Part shown: piece after piece, positions 1 through 9,263 of the stretch
How the letters are laid out: the number at the start of each line of letters is the position of its first letter
Position numbering within the stretch: the stretch's first letter is position 1
NCBI GenBank assembly: GCA_002733125.1
Contig: NVUM01000003.1
Span: 62,424 to 115,948, forward strand
DNA: 53,525 nucleotides
Reading direction: 5' to 3'
DNA from: Porticoccus sp.
GTDB taxonomy: Bacteria; Pseudomonadota; Gammaproteobacteria; Pseudomonadales; Porticoccaceae
Notes under the pieces: model-generated
Database searches by the model: none
The model's input: the letters and a program-made list of their open reading frames with translations, nothing else
What the model was told of the DNA's origin: nothing
Translations under genes and position numbers: made by a program

Positions 1-73
1 CCGTCAGCATTTCAAACCACTGATCCCAAGGGGTCGAAGTGGTCTCTTCCATTTTTGTATCAAGGTCTTTCAT
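1..73 (-). CDS. 5' end of an unidentified gene, cut by the window edge
   Basis: The first 24 codons of a minus-strand gene that continues beyond position 1. Translation begins MKDLDTKMEETT and continues with a Trp-rich stretch. A GGAAAGG ribosome-binding site lies about 7 bases before the ATG at 73-71; a second in-frame ATG at 79 is possible but sits too close to that site. The short acidic start is not enough to name a family. Confidence 0.5.
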   Translation of the reverse strand, partial: MKDLDTKMEETTSTPWDQWFEMLT

Positions 74-341
74 GAACATACCTTTCCAGATCAACTGGGT
101 TAAATCAAAGAAACGATTGGCCTCAAGGTAGAGCAAAAGACGCTGAAATGAAAGGGATCATTTACCCACACGAGTTTAAAAAACGCAGCCGGACTAACCT
201 GATAATTTAGCAGCAACAGGATAAAAACCCGCACAGCTATTGCCGTTACCCTGATTATCATGACCGAACCAAGCATGGTAACAGTAACAGTCAACGGGTA
301 AAACACCAGAGCCACTGGGAACTGTACTACAGTGCAGTAAA

Positions 342-584
342 ATGGCACAAAATCCGACAAGTGGCTTCCGGTCAACATTCAGGGACTATATCGGTGAGGA
401 AACCGGCTTTCCCCCCAGAGTCGCGGAGTTTGCCATAGCCCATGTCCTGTCAGATGAAGCAGAGAAAGCATACGCGCGAAGCGACCTGCTGAAGAAGCGC
501 TTCAAAATGATGAATGCCTGGGCGGCGTATGTCGACTCAGCAAGCAGCAACGTCACTCACATAAGGAAAAAGCAAAAAGCCTAA
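342..584 (+). pseudogene. C-terminal remnant of a P4-type tyrosine integrase
   Basis: An 80-codon open frame matches the last part of P4-like phage integrases: a GFRSTFRD segment, then ETGFPPRVAEFAIAH, AYARSDLLKKR and a closing WAAYV. These cover the HxxR box region, the second conserved His and the catalytic Tyr (AYARSD). The catalytic domain upstream is absent, and the residue where the family usually has His before GFR is Ser, so the fragment should be inactive. It points to an integrated element that was lost or decayed here. No intact tRNA gene or att site is visible nearby. Confidence 0.75.
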
Positions 585-1151
585 AAAAATTTGCCCAGAT
601 GGGCAGATAATCGGGGTTGGTGGTAATGGGACTACTGTACGTCGTCAGACCTCATGGAACCATTTGACCCTATTTCCAAGAGACACGCCTCTGCCGGTTG
701 CTTCTCCAGTTTGCCTGCTAACCGTAGGTTATGTATTTTCCGTTTCGTCATAGTCTTAGCCTTAACCAGGGCTCGCTGATCCAAAATCTCGTTACGCTTC
801 TCTCGCATATATCAGTTTAAAAGTAGCTGAAGTCTCTCTTAAAGTTCATCATTACTGTGAGAGTCTGCCAATTAGTCTCCTCTGCTTGACTTCAAAAATG
901 ATGTCTTCATACCTAGCTGCTTTGCCGGTTCTGCGTCAGGAGGAGACAACGGTCGCAGTGAGCATCCGGTTTATTGATGGAAGGTATGAATAATGTGTGA
1001 AACGAACTGTCACAATATTATCTTCTATATTGATGCATCTTTATTTATAACAAAGCAGTCAGTCTCGCAAGCGGCCAGCGATGTTATGTAACCCATTGAT
1101 ACAATAAGATCCAAATCAGAAGAATGAGAGAATGATGCATTATCCGAAATA
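585..1151. other. Gap with a minus-strand hairpin terminator and no convincing gene
   Basis: Just after the integrase remnant (585-610) a GCCC/GGGC hairpin followed on the minus strand by a run of T looks like a terminator reading leftward. A 58-codon minus-strand frame (808 down to 632) lies upstream of it but has no ribosome-binding site and no recognisable motif, so it is not called. The rest, up to selO, shows nothing distinct. Confidence 0.3.
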
Positions 1152-2945
1152 ATGACTGAAGTCGAATCTAGCTGTCCAATGGGAAGCTCAATGAAAAAAC
1201 AACCGCTTCAAAAAATGCCCTTTATCGTCTCGACCCTAAAAGATCTCGCAAAGTTGACAAATTATTCACTGATGGATTTTCTCACCTGCGATCCTGACGC
1301 AAATAAGCATGGAGATGATCATGTCTCACGCCAAGTTTTCAGGGGCCACTATGTCCCTGTCACCCCTACACCAATCGAAGCCCCTGATTACATCGCCCAC
1401 AGCCAAAACCTGTTTCACGAATTAGGCTTCGCCGACAGCATGGCGCAGTCGGCAGACTTCATCCGCGTGTTCTCCGGTGACATTTCTTTTGTTCCAGTAC
1501 CGATGAGAAAGGTTGGCTGGGCATGTGGTTACGCACTGTCAATTTACGGCACTGAATACACCCAGCAGTGTCCGTTCCAAACGGGTAACGGTTACGGTGA
1601 CGGTCGCGCGATTTCCATACTTGAAGTCGTTATCAATGGTCAACGCTGGGAGATGCAGCTAAAAGGTGGTGGCCGAACGCCATACTGTCGTGGCGCCGAT
1701 GGTCGAGCTGTTCTGCGGTCAAGTGTGCGGGAGTTCTTGGCGCAGGAGTACATGCACGCACTCGGGGTGCCAACGTCACGGTCTCTGAGTTTGTACGTTT
1801 CGAAAACAGAGAAGGTTAAGCGGCCGTGGTACTCGGAGGGTTCCCGCGCAGCCGATCCGGACATACTTATCTCGGAGCCAGTCGCCGTTTTGACACGGGT
1901 TGCACCTTCATTCATACGGGTAGGCCAACTCGAACTCTTCGGTCGTCGTGCCCGCAAGAAAGAATATCCGCAGGCGATGGAGGAACTTGAAAAAATTGTA
2001 TTGCACTTGATTGATCGAGAATACGATGACGTTATCGAACCAAATCTAGGCATCGAAACAAAAGCAGTGGTACTTGCACGTGAGTTTCGCAGCCGACTCA
2101 TCTCTCTCGTGGCAAACTGGATTCGCGTCGGTTACTGCCAGGGCAACTTCAACAGTGACAACTGCGCAGCCGGTGGCTTCACACTTGACTATGGCCCTTT
2201 CGGGTTCTGTGAGGTATTCAACCCATACTTCCAGCCATGGACGGGAGGCGGACGTCATTTCTCTTTCCTGAACCAACATGTTGCAGCAGAACGGAACTTT
2301 CAGATGTTTTGTTCCGCTTTACGACCATTGTTAGCGTCGTACCCAGACGCTTTAAAACAGCTTGATGCGCTTCAAATTGAGTTTCCAGCGTTGATGCAAG
2401 TGGCAATGGAAAAGATGTGGGCAGCCAAACTGGGCCTTGACGCTTTTAACACAGAATTATTTAACGAACTCATCATGCTAATGAGGCAAACACCTGTTGA
2501 TTACACCCTCTTCTTTCGCGAGCTCTCGTGGGTGCCTGATGATATTGGTCCGCTTAAAAAAAGCTTTTATACAGACAGGAACCCTTCTGGTGAGTCAAAA
2601 CAATCAAGGCCTGAAACTGATAACAAGGAAATTGACGAGCGATGGACAGCGTGGCTCACAAAATGGAAATTGCTAATCAGTGCAGGCAGCCCGGGCCGCT
2701 CTAATGAAACAATTTCCAGCCAGATGAAACGCATTAACCCAAAATACAGTTTGCGGGAATGGCTGGTTGTTTTAGCGTATCAGCAAGCGAATACGGGTCA
2801 CTATGCTCAACTTTGGGAGCTGCAGGAAGTCATGTCACACCCCTACGCGGAGCAATCAAAAGAGGTGGAAGAAAAATATTATCGGCTGAAGCCGTCGGCA
2901 TTGTTTGGGGTCGGTGGATTGTCACATTACAGCTGCTCGTCGTGA
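1152..2945 (+). CDS. selO: Protein adenylyltransferase SelO (YdiU/UPF0061 family)
   Basis: SelO is a pseudokinase-fold enzyme that transfers AMP to Ser, Thr or Tyr of target proteins and is linked to redox homeostasis. The family core is intact: [39 protein letters not shown], and the metal-binding pair NSDN (Asn337) and DYGPFGF (Asp346), spaced as Asn247/Asp256 of E. coli SelO. At 597 residues it is well longer than the 478-residue E. coli protein. It ends in Cys-Ser-Ser, with Cys third from the end, the position of Sec in human SELENOO and of the disulfide-forming Cys476 in E. coli. The ATG at 1152 has no clear ribosome-binding site; ATG at 1191, preceded by GGAAG, is an alternative start. 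Confidence 0.93.
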   Translation: MTEVESSCPMGSSMKKQPLQKMPFIVSTLKDLAKLTNYSLMDFLTCDPDANKHGDDHVSRQVFRGHYVPVTPTPIEAPDYIAHSQNLFHELGFADSMAQSADFIRVFSGDISFVPVPMRKVGWACGYALSIYGTEYTQQCPFQTGNGYGDGRAISILEVVINGQRWEMQLKGGGRTPYCRGADGRAVLRSSVREFLAQEYMHALGVPTSRSLSLYVSKTEKVKRPWYSEGSRAADPDILISEPVAVLTRVAPSFIRVGQLELFGRRARKKEYPQAMEELEKIVLHLIDREYDDVIEPNLGIETKAVVLAREFRSRLISLVANWIRVGYCQGNFNSDNCAAGGFTLDYGPFGFCEVFNPYFQPWTGGGRHFSFLNQHVAAERNFQMFCSALRPLLASYPDALKQLDALQIEFPALMQVAMEKMWAAKLGLDAFNTELFNELIMLMRQTPVDYTLFFRELSWVPDDIGPLKKSFYTDRNPSGESKQSRPETDNKEIDERWTAWLTKWKLLISAGSPGRSNETISSQMKRINPKYSLREWLVVLAYQQANTGHYAQLWELQEVMSHPYAEQSKEVEEKYYRLKPSALFGVGGLSHYSCSS

Positions 2946-3199
2946 CATAAATAACAGAAAAATGATCGAAGGCCACTTGATCTGAACATCCAAAGACTAT
3001 GCTGACTTTGATGTGGCACCGCAACACTTAGATGACAAGCCGTTGGCATTGATTTACCAATAATCTGTCAGTCCTGCACTCTAACCCTTTCCAACAGCCA
3101 GAGTGGCTAGGGGTGAAAATGCGATTTCTCGGGACCACCGAGCATCAGTCGCGACCGGTTCGGAATGCCGCTCAGTCGCTCTCAGAACCGCATTGGACT

Positions 3200-4069
3200 T
3201 CAGCACAATTCAATCCACTGATGAATAGCTCGGCTTCTGAATTTTCGTTTATGCAGCGCCAGGTAAAACTGTCGGTCCATAGGGCGTTCGGGTACAGGCA
3301 GTGGCACAAGGGTGCCACGGTCAAAGGCGTCTTGTAGGCAGAGCCGCGACAAGCAGCCCAGCCCCATGCCAGACTCTACAGCTCTTTTAATGGCCTCCGT
3401 GTGCTGTAGCTCGAGCGGTGGCTTGAACTGTGGCAAGAGGCCGTGCATGGCGCGATCGAACGCCTGACGGGTGCCGGAGCCGCTTTCGCGCAAAATCCAG
3501 TCTGCCCGTACCAGATCGTCATCCATCAGCCAAGGCTTACCCGCCCAGGGGTGATCCGGGGCGCAGATGATCACCAGCTCGTCTTTCTGCCAGGGCTGAA
3601 GAGAGAGGTCCGGGTGATTCAGTTCGCCTTCGATCATGCCAATGTCGAGTTCAAAATTGGCAACCTTTTCAACGATGGCAGCGGTGTTGGCCACTTCCAG
3701 GGCCACTTCCGCCTCCGGGTGCTCACCGCGGTACTGAGTTAGTATGCCCACGGCCAAGTAGTTGCCAATGGTCAATGTGGCGCCTACCTTCAATGCCCCA
3801 AGGTCAGATTCCTGCTTAAGATCCTGATTCAGTTCCCGGGCTTGGTCGCGCAGGGCCTCAGCCCGAGGCCGGATGGCGCGGCCCAGGTCGTTCAGCACCA
3901 GGCGTTTGCCCAGGCGGTCAAACAACAGGATGTCGTACTGCCGCTCCAGCTCTTTTAACGCGCTGCTGGCTGCAGACTGGGAAATACTCAGATAGTCAGC
4001 TGCCCGACTGATGTTGCCGGTCCGGGCTGTTTCCAGAAAGACGTCCAATTGCCGCAGAGTAAAACGCAT
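3200..4069 (-). CDS. finR: LysR-family regulator, FinR-like
   Basis: A 289-residue LysR-type transcriptional regulator. The N-terminal winged helix-turn-helix spans about residues 1-60 (LRQLDVFLETARTGNISRAA...SISQSAASSALKELE), followed by a periplasmic-binding-protein-like effector domain. It is divergent from fpr across 117 bases, the arrangement known in pseudomonads, where FinR activates fpr under oxidative stress or iron limitation. The gene name rests on that synteny; by sequence alone it is a CysB/YeiE-like LysR protein. The intergenic space is AT-rich and should hold the regulator site and both promoters. Confidence 0.8.
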   Translation of the reverse strand: MRFTLRQLDVFLETARTGNISRAADYLSISQSAASSALKELERQYDILLFDRLGKRLVLNDLGRAIRPRAEALRDQARELNQDLKQESDLGALKVGATLTIGNYLAVGILTQYRGEHPEAEVALEVANTAAIVEKVANFELDIGMIEGELNHPDLSLQPWQKDELVIICAPDHPWAGKPWLMDDDLVRADWILRESGSGTRQAFDRAMHGLLPQFKPPLELQHTEAIKRAVESGMGLGCLSRLCLQDAFDRGTLVPLPVPERPMDRQFYLALHKRKFRSRAIHQWIELC

Positions 4070-4186
4070 ATAGATAAATTCGATTGCAATTATTCATATA
4101 AACCATTTTTCTTATAATAAAGTTCTGTCTATGCTCTTGGCAAATCATTCGACAAGGCTCTGGTTGTCCCAGAGAAGGCGGCATAA
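4070..4186. promoter_or_regulatory. Divergent finR/fpr control region
   Basis: A 117-base AT-rich interval between two divergent genes. A TATAAT hexamer lies near 4114-4119, oriented toward fpr, and an AT-rich stretch around 4080-4110 could hold a LysR T-N11-A site. A -35 at ideal spacing is not obvious, so the promoter would rely on an activator. This reading is by eye only. Confidence 0.4.
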
Positions 4187-4957
4187 ATGGCAGTTTTAGA
4201 AAAAGAGACGGTTCTGGACGTTCACCACTGGAACGAGTCGCTGTTCAGCTTCAAAACCACTCGTGATCTGGGTTTCCGCTTCAAGAATGGTCATTTCACC
4301 ATGCTCGGTCTTGAGGTGGACGGCAAACCGCTGCTCCGCGCCTACAGTATTGCCAGCGCCAATCACGAGGAAGAGCTGGAATTTTTCAGCATCAAGGTGC
4401 CCGATGGTCCGCTGACCTCTCGGTTACAGCTGATCAAACCCGGTGATGAAATTCTGATCAGCCGCAAGCCCACCGGCACCCTGATCACCGACCACCTGCT
4501 GCCGGGCAAGAATCTTTATCTGCTGGCCACCGGTACCGGCCTCGCACCGTTCATGAGCATTATCAAAGATCCGGAAGCGTACGAGATGTACGACAAGATC
4601 ATTCTGATCCACGGCGTACGGCACCTGAACGAACTGGCGTATCAGGAAGAGATCACCCAGAACCTGCCAAACAACGAGTTTTTCGGCGACTGGGTACAGG
4701 AGAAGCTGGTCTATTACCCAACGGTCACGCGCGAAGCGTTCCGCAACCAAGGCCGAATTACCGACCTAATGACGTCCGGCAAACTGTTCGCTGACCTGGG
4801 CATGCCGCAACCAAACCTAGACGACGACCGCTTCATGCTGTGCGGCAGCCCGGCCATGCTGAAAGACACCTCCAAGATCCTGGATGACTGGGGCTTCATG
4901 GAAACCCGGCATGGGGATCATGGGCATTATGTTATTGAGCGGGCGTTCGTAGGGTAA
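4187..4957 (+). CDS. fpr: Ferredoxin/flavodoxin--NADP+ reductase
   Basis: A 256-residue flavoenzyme that moves electrons between NADPH and ferredoxin or flavodoxin in the cytoplasm, supplying Fe-S and anti-oxidant enzymes. The FAD-binding RAYS motif is at residues 51-54 and the NADP-binding ATGTGLAPF at 114-122, followed by HGVRHLNELAY. The C-terminus ends VIERAFVG, the bacterial subclass ending near the flavin. Length fits the family. It is divergently paired with the LysR gene, as in Pseudomonas fpr/finR, which suggests induction by oxidative stress. Confidence 0.93.
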   Translation: MAVLEKETVLDVHHWNESLFSFKTTRDLGFRFKNGHFTMLGLEVDGKPLLRAYSIASANHEEELEFFSIKVPDGPLTSRLQLIKPGDEILISRKPTGTLITDHLLPGKNLYLLATGTGLAPFMSIIKDPEAYEMYDKIILIHGVRHLNELAYQEEITQNLPNNEFFGDWVQEKLVYYPTVTREAFRNQGRITDLMTSGKLFADLGMPQPNLDDDRFMLCGSPAMLKDTSKILDDWGFMETRHGDHGHYVIERAFVG

Positions 4958-5125
4958 AAGAAGTTGTTGGTTGTTGAAGTCGAAAGTTAAAAGGAGTGCG
5001 GGGAATATAAACCAGTTTTTCCTTCGATGGTTTCATTTTACCCGAAATTCCTAAACACTTTTACCGCTTAATCTCCAAGTTTTCAGCCTTTTTACAACCG
5101 TCCGTGGAAACGGGGTAGAACCCCA

Positions 5126-5350
5126 GGAATTGCTCTGGAACTGGGGCAAGATGCATTAAATCTTCTAGGTTTCGAGCCTTATGAAGCCTACCGTTTAGCC
5201 CGAATCTTCAAGAAAAAAGATAACGATACGGTGCCAGAGCTTTATGATATGCGAAACAAGGATGTCGATAGTTATATTTCCGCGTATCAAAGGCACAATG
5301 CGACGCTGGAACAGCTTATGTCAATTGACAGGCAATCGAGTATGGAATAG
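5126..5350 (+). pseudogene. C-terminal remnant of a KefB/KefC-type K+/H+ antiporter
   Basis: An open frame without a start codon encodes about 74 residues, including LNLLGFEPYEAYRLARIF and YQRHNATLEQL, and ends in TAG at 5348-5350. This resembles the cytoplasmic C-terminal tail of glutathione-gated potassium efflux antiporters (KefB/KefC), where a ...LGPYEA...R..F... segment precedes the final helix. The membrane and RCK/TrkA-N domains are missing and stop codons lie upstream, so it is a decayed fragment between fpr and ilvD. Confidence 0.6.
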
Positions 5351-5441
5351 CTAGACAAGGGCTGGATGGCAAAAGATCCAGAGACTTAACAAAGCTTATC
5401 CAATACACACTGGCAAACAACCTACACAAACAGACAAACAA

Positions 5442-7115
5442 ATGACTGACAAACGCAAACACTCCTCCAAAGTGGTCGACGGTATTGAAAAAGCACCCGC
5501 CAGAGCCATGCTTCGGGCAGTGGGTTTCAACGATGATGATTTTAAAAAACCCCAGATCGGCATCGCCTCGACGTGGAGTATGGTCACGCCCTGCAATATG
5601 CATATCAAAGAACTGGCGGATGAAGCCTGCCATGGCGCTGACCAGGCCGGCGGCAAAGGCGTTATCTTTAACACCATCACCATATCCGATGGTATCTCAA
5701 ACGGCACCGAGGGCATGAAATATTCTTTGGTGTCACGAGAAGTGATTGCCGATTCTATCGAGACGGTAGCCGGCTGCGAAGGCTTCGATGGGCTTGTGGC
5801 CATTGGCGGTTGCGATAAAAATATGCCCGGCTGCCTTATCGGGCTGGCCCGTCTCAACCGTCCGTCGGTCTTTGTTTACGGTGGCACCATAAAACCAGGC
5901 AAACACCATACTGATATTATCTCGGTATTCGAAGCCGTCGGTCAGCATGCCCGCGGTGACCTTTCAACGATTGAAGTCAAACAGATCGAGGAGACCGCCA
6001 TACCCGGGCCGGGATCCTGCGGTGGCATGTATACGGCGAACACCATGGCTGCCGCGATTGAGGCACTGGGCATGAGCCTGCCGGACAGCTCGTCACAGGA
6101 AGCGGTGTCATCTACCAAAGCTGAAGATTGCCGTCGTGCCGGAGCCGCGGTTCTATCGTTACTAGAGCATGACATCAAACCCACCGACATCATGACTCAC
6201 AAGGCATTTGAAAATGCCATTACCGTCATCATTGCACTGGGTGGTTCCACCAATGCCGTGTTGCACTTGTTGGCCATGGCGCACGCCGTTGATGTGGAAC
6301 TGACTCTGGATGACTTTGTTCGGGTCGGCAAAAAGGTTCCCGTGCTCGCTGACTTGCGCCCCAGCGGCAAATACATGATGTCTGAATTGATCGCCATTGG
6401 TGGTATTCAACCCTTGATGAAAATGCTGCTGGATAAAGGCCTGCTCCATGACGACTGCCTGACCGTCACCGGTAAAACCCTGGGAGAAAACTTAGCGGAT
6501 ATTAAACCATACCCGGTAGAACAGGACATTGTTCACGGCTTTGACAATGCCATTAAAGACAGCAGTCACCTGGTGGTGCTCAGGGGTAATCTGGCACCAG
6601 ACGGTGCCGTGGCAAAAATCTCCGGAAAAGAAGGCCTGACATTTACCGGAACAGCACGAGTGTTCAACTCCGAGGAAGAAGCCCTGGAGGCCATACTGGA
6701 CGGCACCGTGGTAAAAGGCGATGTGATCGTAATCCGTTATGAAGGGCCGCGGGGCGGACCGGGCATGCGAGAAATGCTCAGCCCCACCTCGGCAGTCATG
6801 GGCAAAGGCCTGGGTAACGATGTGGCGCTGATAACCGATGGCCGTTTCTCCGGCGGAAGTCACGGTTTTGTGGTGGGCCACATAACACCGGAAGCGATGG
6901 ACGGCGGGCCGATTGCTATTATCGAAAATGGCGACGAGATTACCATTGATGCGGATAATGCTCGGATTAGCCTTAATATATCCGAATCGGACATTCAGGG
7001 ACGCTTGACACAGTGGCAAGCACCACCGCCGCGCTACACCCGGGGCGTACTGGCCAAGTTTGCTAAAACCGTGTCATCGGCTTCGGAAGGCGCCGTCACC
7101 GACAAGGATCTGTGA
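5442..7115 (+). CDS. ilvD: Dihydroxy-acid dehydratase
   Basis: Third common enzyme of valine, leucine and isoleucine synthesis: dehydrates 2,3-dihydroxy acids to 2-keto acids using an Fe-S cluster. All 557 residues fit the IlvD/Edd family. Cluster cysteines are Cys51 (TPCNMHI), Cys124 ([10 protein letters not shown]) and Cys193 ([14 protein letters not shown]). The short length and three-Cys pattern fit the oxygen-tolerant [2Fe-2S] type better than the about 616-residue [4Fe-4S] E. coli enzyme; that assignment is inference. No Shine-Dalgarno sequence precedes the ATG; the leader is CA-rich (repeated caaac). No other ilv genes are nearby. Confidence 0.95.
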   Translation: MTDKRKHSSKVVDGIEKAPARAMLRAVGFNDDDFKKPQIGIASTWSMVTPCNMHIKELADEACHGADQAGGKGVIFNTITISDGISNGTEGMKYSLVSREVIADSIETVAGCEGFDGLVAIGGCDKNMPGCLIGLARLNRPSVFVYGGTIKPGKHHTDIISVFEAVGQHARGDLSTIEVKQIEETAIPGPGSCGGMYTANTMAAAIEALGMSLPDSSSQEAVSSTKAEDCRRAGAAVLSLLEHDIKPTDIMTHKAFENAITVIIALGGSTNAVLHLLAMAHAVDVELTLDDFVRVGKKVPVLADLRPSGKYMMSELIAIGGIQPLMKMLLDKGLLHDDCLTVTGKTLGENLADIKPYPVEQDIVHGFDNAIKDSSHLVVLRGNLAPDGAVAKISGKEGLTFTGTARVFNSEEEALEAILDGTVVKGDVIVIRYEGPRGGPGMREMLSPTSAVMGKGLGNDVALITDGRFSGGSHGFVVGHITPEAMDGGPIAIIENGDEITIDADNARISLNISESDIQGRLTQWQAPPPRYTRGVLAKFAKTVSSASEGAVTDKDL

Positions 7116-7305
7116 CAAAAACCGGCCAGTTCTAGTCGCTTGCAGTTATACCGTGAATGCGAGTAAACCTTGTCCGTTTCGCTCCCGCAACAAACGGTAG
7201 CGGTTAAACAATAAAGCCTCTAAAGGAACACAACACACCCAAAACAGAACGGGTTCTACACCGATTTACGGACACTTCACAGAAGCCCAATAATGGGCAA
7301 AAGGA

Positions 7306-7560
7306 GTGTTTCTGTCGAAGGGAAGAAAACACAGCCCCGAGTTCAAGCGAGGGGCAATTGGGCAAATCCGTCAGCCGGGTGTTAGTTGTGCTCAGGTTGC
7401 CCGAGAGTTGGGTATTGCGTCCAATTTGCTGACGCGCTGAAAGCGCAGATCAGAAGTCGAAGGTCACGAGGCTTTTGATGGTGCCGGCAAATCCACAGAT
7501 GAGGAAGTGGCGCGCCTCAAGCGTAAGCTGGGACGTGGTGACAGTACGGCCAAGGCCCAT
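7306..7560 (+). pseudogene. IS3-family OrfA transposase remnant
   Basis: From GTG 7306 the frame reads GRKHSPEFKRGAIGQIRQPG, then VSCAQVARELGIASNLLTR, the helix-turn-helix start of IS3-family OrfA (usually ...NLLYRWKR...). An in-frame TGA at about 7438 replaces the expected Trp codon, after which the same frame continues KRRSEVEGHEAF and DEEVARLKRKLGRG. No OrfB follows, so this is a dead fragment of one end of an element. It lies just upstream of the DUF4202 gene. Confidence 0.8.
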
Positions 7561-7593
7561 TGCACTACTTTTTGTCCGGCATAATCACAGACT

Positions 7594-8241
7594 ATGAAGA
7601 AACCTGACACCAATATCATTGATTACCCGGTAACGCCGGCTGCTGACTCCAGTCTGGCGCGGCTGCTGGCAGCGATCGACCATGCCAACAGCGCCGACCC
7701 GCGCCGGGAAACACTGGATGGCGAATCGTTACCGAAAGAGCTGGCCTACAGTATTCGCATGAGTCAATGGCTGTTCCGCCTGGAGGAACAGCCTTCGGAA
7801 TTGGCACAGATCGCCTGCCGGGCACAGCATATCGAACGCTGGACCATCCCGCGTGATGAGTACCCTGAAGGTCGATCCGGCTATTACCGCTGGCGCCAAG
7901 CCTGCGGGCGATTTCACGGCGAGCGCACCGCCGAACTGATGACAGAAAACGGCTATAATGAACAGGATTGCGCGGCCATCAAATCTATTCTCAGCAAGAA
8001 GCAAATCAAGCAAGACGCAGTTACACAGCTTATGGAGAACGCAGCCTGCCTAGTGTTCCTGCAGCGTTACCTGGAGCCGTTTTATCAGGAACACACAGAT
8101 TACGACCTGGAGAAATGGATGCGCATCATCACCCGCACCTGGGATAAAATGTCAGAGAGTGGACATAAACAGGCGCTGGCCATGCTGGATGAACTACCCA
8201 AGCATCTGCAGGTGCTTCTCAAGAAAGCTTTAATAAATTAA
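7594..8241 (+). CDS. DUF4202 family protein
   Basis: A 215-residue soluble protein. The central RAQHIERWTIPRDEYPEGRSGYYRWR segment (about residues 75-100) is the hallmark of DUF4202, whose members share conserved His, Arg and Trp residues but have no assigned activity. No signal peptide or membrane segment. A hypothetical gene starts 10 bases downstream, so the two are likely cotranscribed. The IS3 remnant immediately upstream may have altered its promoter. Confidence 0.75.
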   Translation: MKKPDTNIIDYPVTPAADSSLARLLAAIDHANSADPRRETLDGESLPKELAYSIRMSQWLFRLEEQPSELAQIACRAQHIERWTIPRDEYPEGRSGYYRWRQACGRFHGERTAELMTENGYNEQDCAAIKSILSKKQIKQDAVTQLMENAACLVFLQRYLEPFYQEHTDYDLEKWMRIITRTWDKMSESGHKQALAMLDELPKHLQVLLKKALIN

Positions 8242-8250
8242 AAACTCCTT

Positions 8251-8622
8251 ATGCTACTTTCTAACTCCGATATTATTCAAAACCGACGGCTGATCGAATT
8301 GGAAAGCGGCGAAGCCGCCGAGGCGCTGGAGCTCAGGGATGGACTAACCTTGATTCTAAAGCCGGATGCCATTGCCCTTTACCGTTCACTGGATTCCTTC
8401 TTTGACCCGTTAGGTAGCGGCTGCATGGCCTATGCCGAGTTACCGATAGAACAACAGCTTGCCTGGTCAAACAATCAAATCATGCAGGAACATGAGGCGG
8501 GTTATGTCGGCCTGTCAGAAGGCAAGGTATTATTGATCACCCCCAATCATATCCGGATATATCAGAGCAAACATAATGCCCTTAATCATATCGACCCGAT
8601 CGGCGAGCTGATGTTGGATTAA
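8251..8622 (+). CDS. Hypothetical protein downstream of the DUF4202 gene
   Basis: A 123-residue acidic, soluble protein starting MLLSNSDIIQNRRLIEL and ending IGELMLD. I do not recognise the family. It has no signal peptide, transmembrane helix or repeated motif. It follows the DUF4202 gene by 10 bases with similar codon use, which supports it being real and cotranscribed. The ATG lacks a strong ribosome-binding site, so translational coupling is possible. Confidence 0.6.
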   Translation: MLLSNSDIIQNRRLIELESGEAAEALELRDGLTLILKPDAIALYRSLDSFFDPLGSGCMAYAELPIEQQLAWSNNQIMQEHEAGYVGLSEGKVLLITPNHIRIYQSKHNALNHIDPIGELMLD

Positions 8623-8670
8623 ATATCGGGGGCAGGTCAATAGCTTTAGCTAATACAAGGAGGTATTTAC

Positions 8671-8838
8671 ATGTTAAAGATCAAAAGAAGGTCAGGCGAG
8701 ACTTTGATTCCTAACACTGCTGACGGCCTAGTGCGAATTGAGTTTGGACTGGATGGTCGGCAGTTCAATTTGGCGATTGACGCCCCGACGGAGGTTGAGG
8801 TACTTAGGAGTTGGCTTGTAGAAAAAGAGGCTGACTAA
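8671..8838 (+). CDS. Short CsrA/RsmA-like RNA-binding protein
   Basis: A 55-codon gene with an excellent ribosome-binding site (AAGGAGG, 7 bases before ATG). The protein starts MLKIKRRSGETLI and later has a FNLAIDAPTEVEVLR segment. These align along the whole length with CsrA, which starts MLILTRRVGETLM and has RIGVNAPKEVAVHR. Conserved are Leu2, the Arg-Arg pair, Gly-Glu-Thr-Leu, the Ala-Pro-x-Glu-Val core and the C-terminal-strand Arg that contacts RNA in CsrA; the usual His before that Arg is Leu. CsrA proteins are dimers that bind GGA motifs in mRNA leaders. The middle strand carries a two-residue insertion, so this is a divergent paralogue rather than the housekeeping csrA. It stands alone, 48 bases after the hypothetical gene. 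Confidence 0.7.
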   Translation: MLKIKRRSGETLIPNTADGLVRIEFGLDGRQFNLAIDAPTEVEVLRSWLVEKEAD

Positions 8839-8991
8839 AACTCTCCGCCATTTCTGATGACTAGTTAGAAGCCGCAACAACATGCTTTTCGCGAAGCACT
8901 CAAAAGACTCCGGATCACTCACCATGACCACGTTTTTGTGCTGGTTGGAATATGACCCCTGACTGCCAGGAGTTAGGTTTTAAAAGGGAAC

Positions 8992-9024
8992 AAAAAAGGG
9001 CCAACATTTGCTGCAAGCCCTTTT
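8992..9024 (-). terminator. Candidate terminator at the far end of the tRNA-Val/Asp operon
   Basis: AAAAGGGC at 8994-9001 pairs with GCCCTTTT at 9017-9024; on the minus strand the stem is followed by six T. It would end transcripts running leftward through the tRNA genes and the hairpin array. The 15-base loop makes it only moderate. Confidence 0.45.
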
Positions 9025-9090
9025 AAGTCGTGGTGGATAAATGGGGGGTTTCCTATCTATCTCTCTGAAAACTCCATAAACCCTATAATA

Positions 9091-9210
9091 ATGGCGGACC
9101 GGACAGGACTGACTCGCGCCCAAAGGGCGCTCGGGGTAAACCCCGCCGTCGTTCCTCCGGCGCCCTGATTGGCTGCGCCAATCGGTCGAACCGCTTCGCG
9201 GGTTCTCGTC
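9091..9210 (-). repeat. rtT-like element: copy of the tRNA-Asp 3' end plus tandem hairpins
   Basis: At 9091-9115 the sequence repeats, with small changes, the last about 24 bases of tRNA-Asp including CCA; the offset to the real gene is 172-173 bases. Between the copies lie tight hairpins: GCGCCC/GGGCGC with loop AAA (9116-9130), CGGGG/CCCCG with loop TAAA (9132-9145), a weaker GCCG/CGGC (9145-9161), GATTGGC/GCCAATC with loop TGC (9167-9183), and GAACC/GGTTC with inner GC pairs (9188-9205). E. coli tyrT is followed by about 178-bp repeats, each carrying the last 19 bases of the tRNA (rtT). The resemblance is structural; no sequence relation is claimed. Confidence 0.55.
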
Positions 9211-9228
9211 CCTGAAAGTTCTTCCCAT

Positions 9229-9251
9229 AAAAAAACCACCCAGGTGGATGG
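9229..9251 (-). terminator. Weak terminator after tRNA-Asp
   Basis: On the minus strand, 12 bases past the tRNA-Asp CCA, a short CCAC/GTGG hairpin is followed by seven T. The stem is only 4-5 pairs, so partial read-through into the hairpin array is likely. Confidence 0.45.
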
Positions 9252-9263
9252 CTTTTAAAAATA

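Noticed and set aside
632..808. 58-codon minus-strand frame with a terminator-like hairpin downstream
   Set aside because: No Shine-Dalgarno and a basic, low-information sequence; the hairpin alone does not prove a gene.
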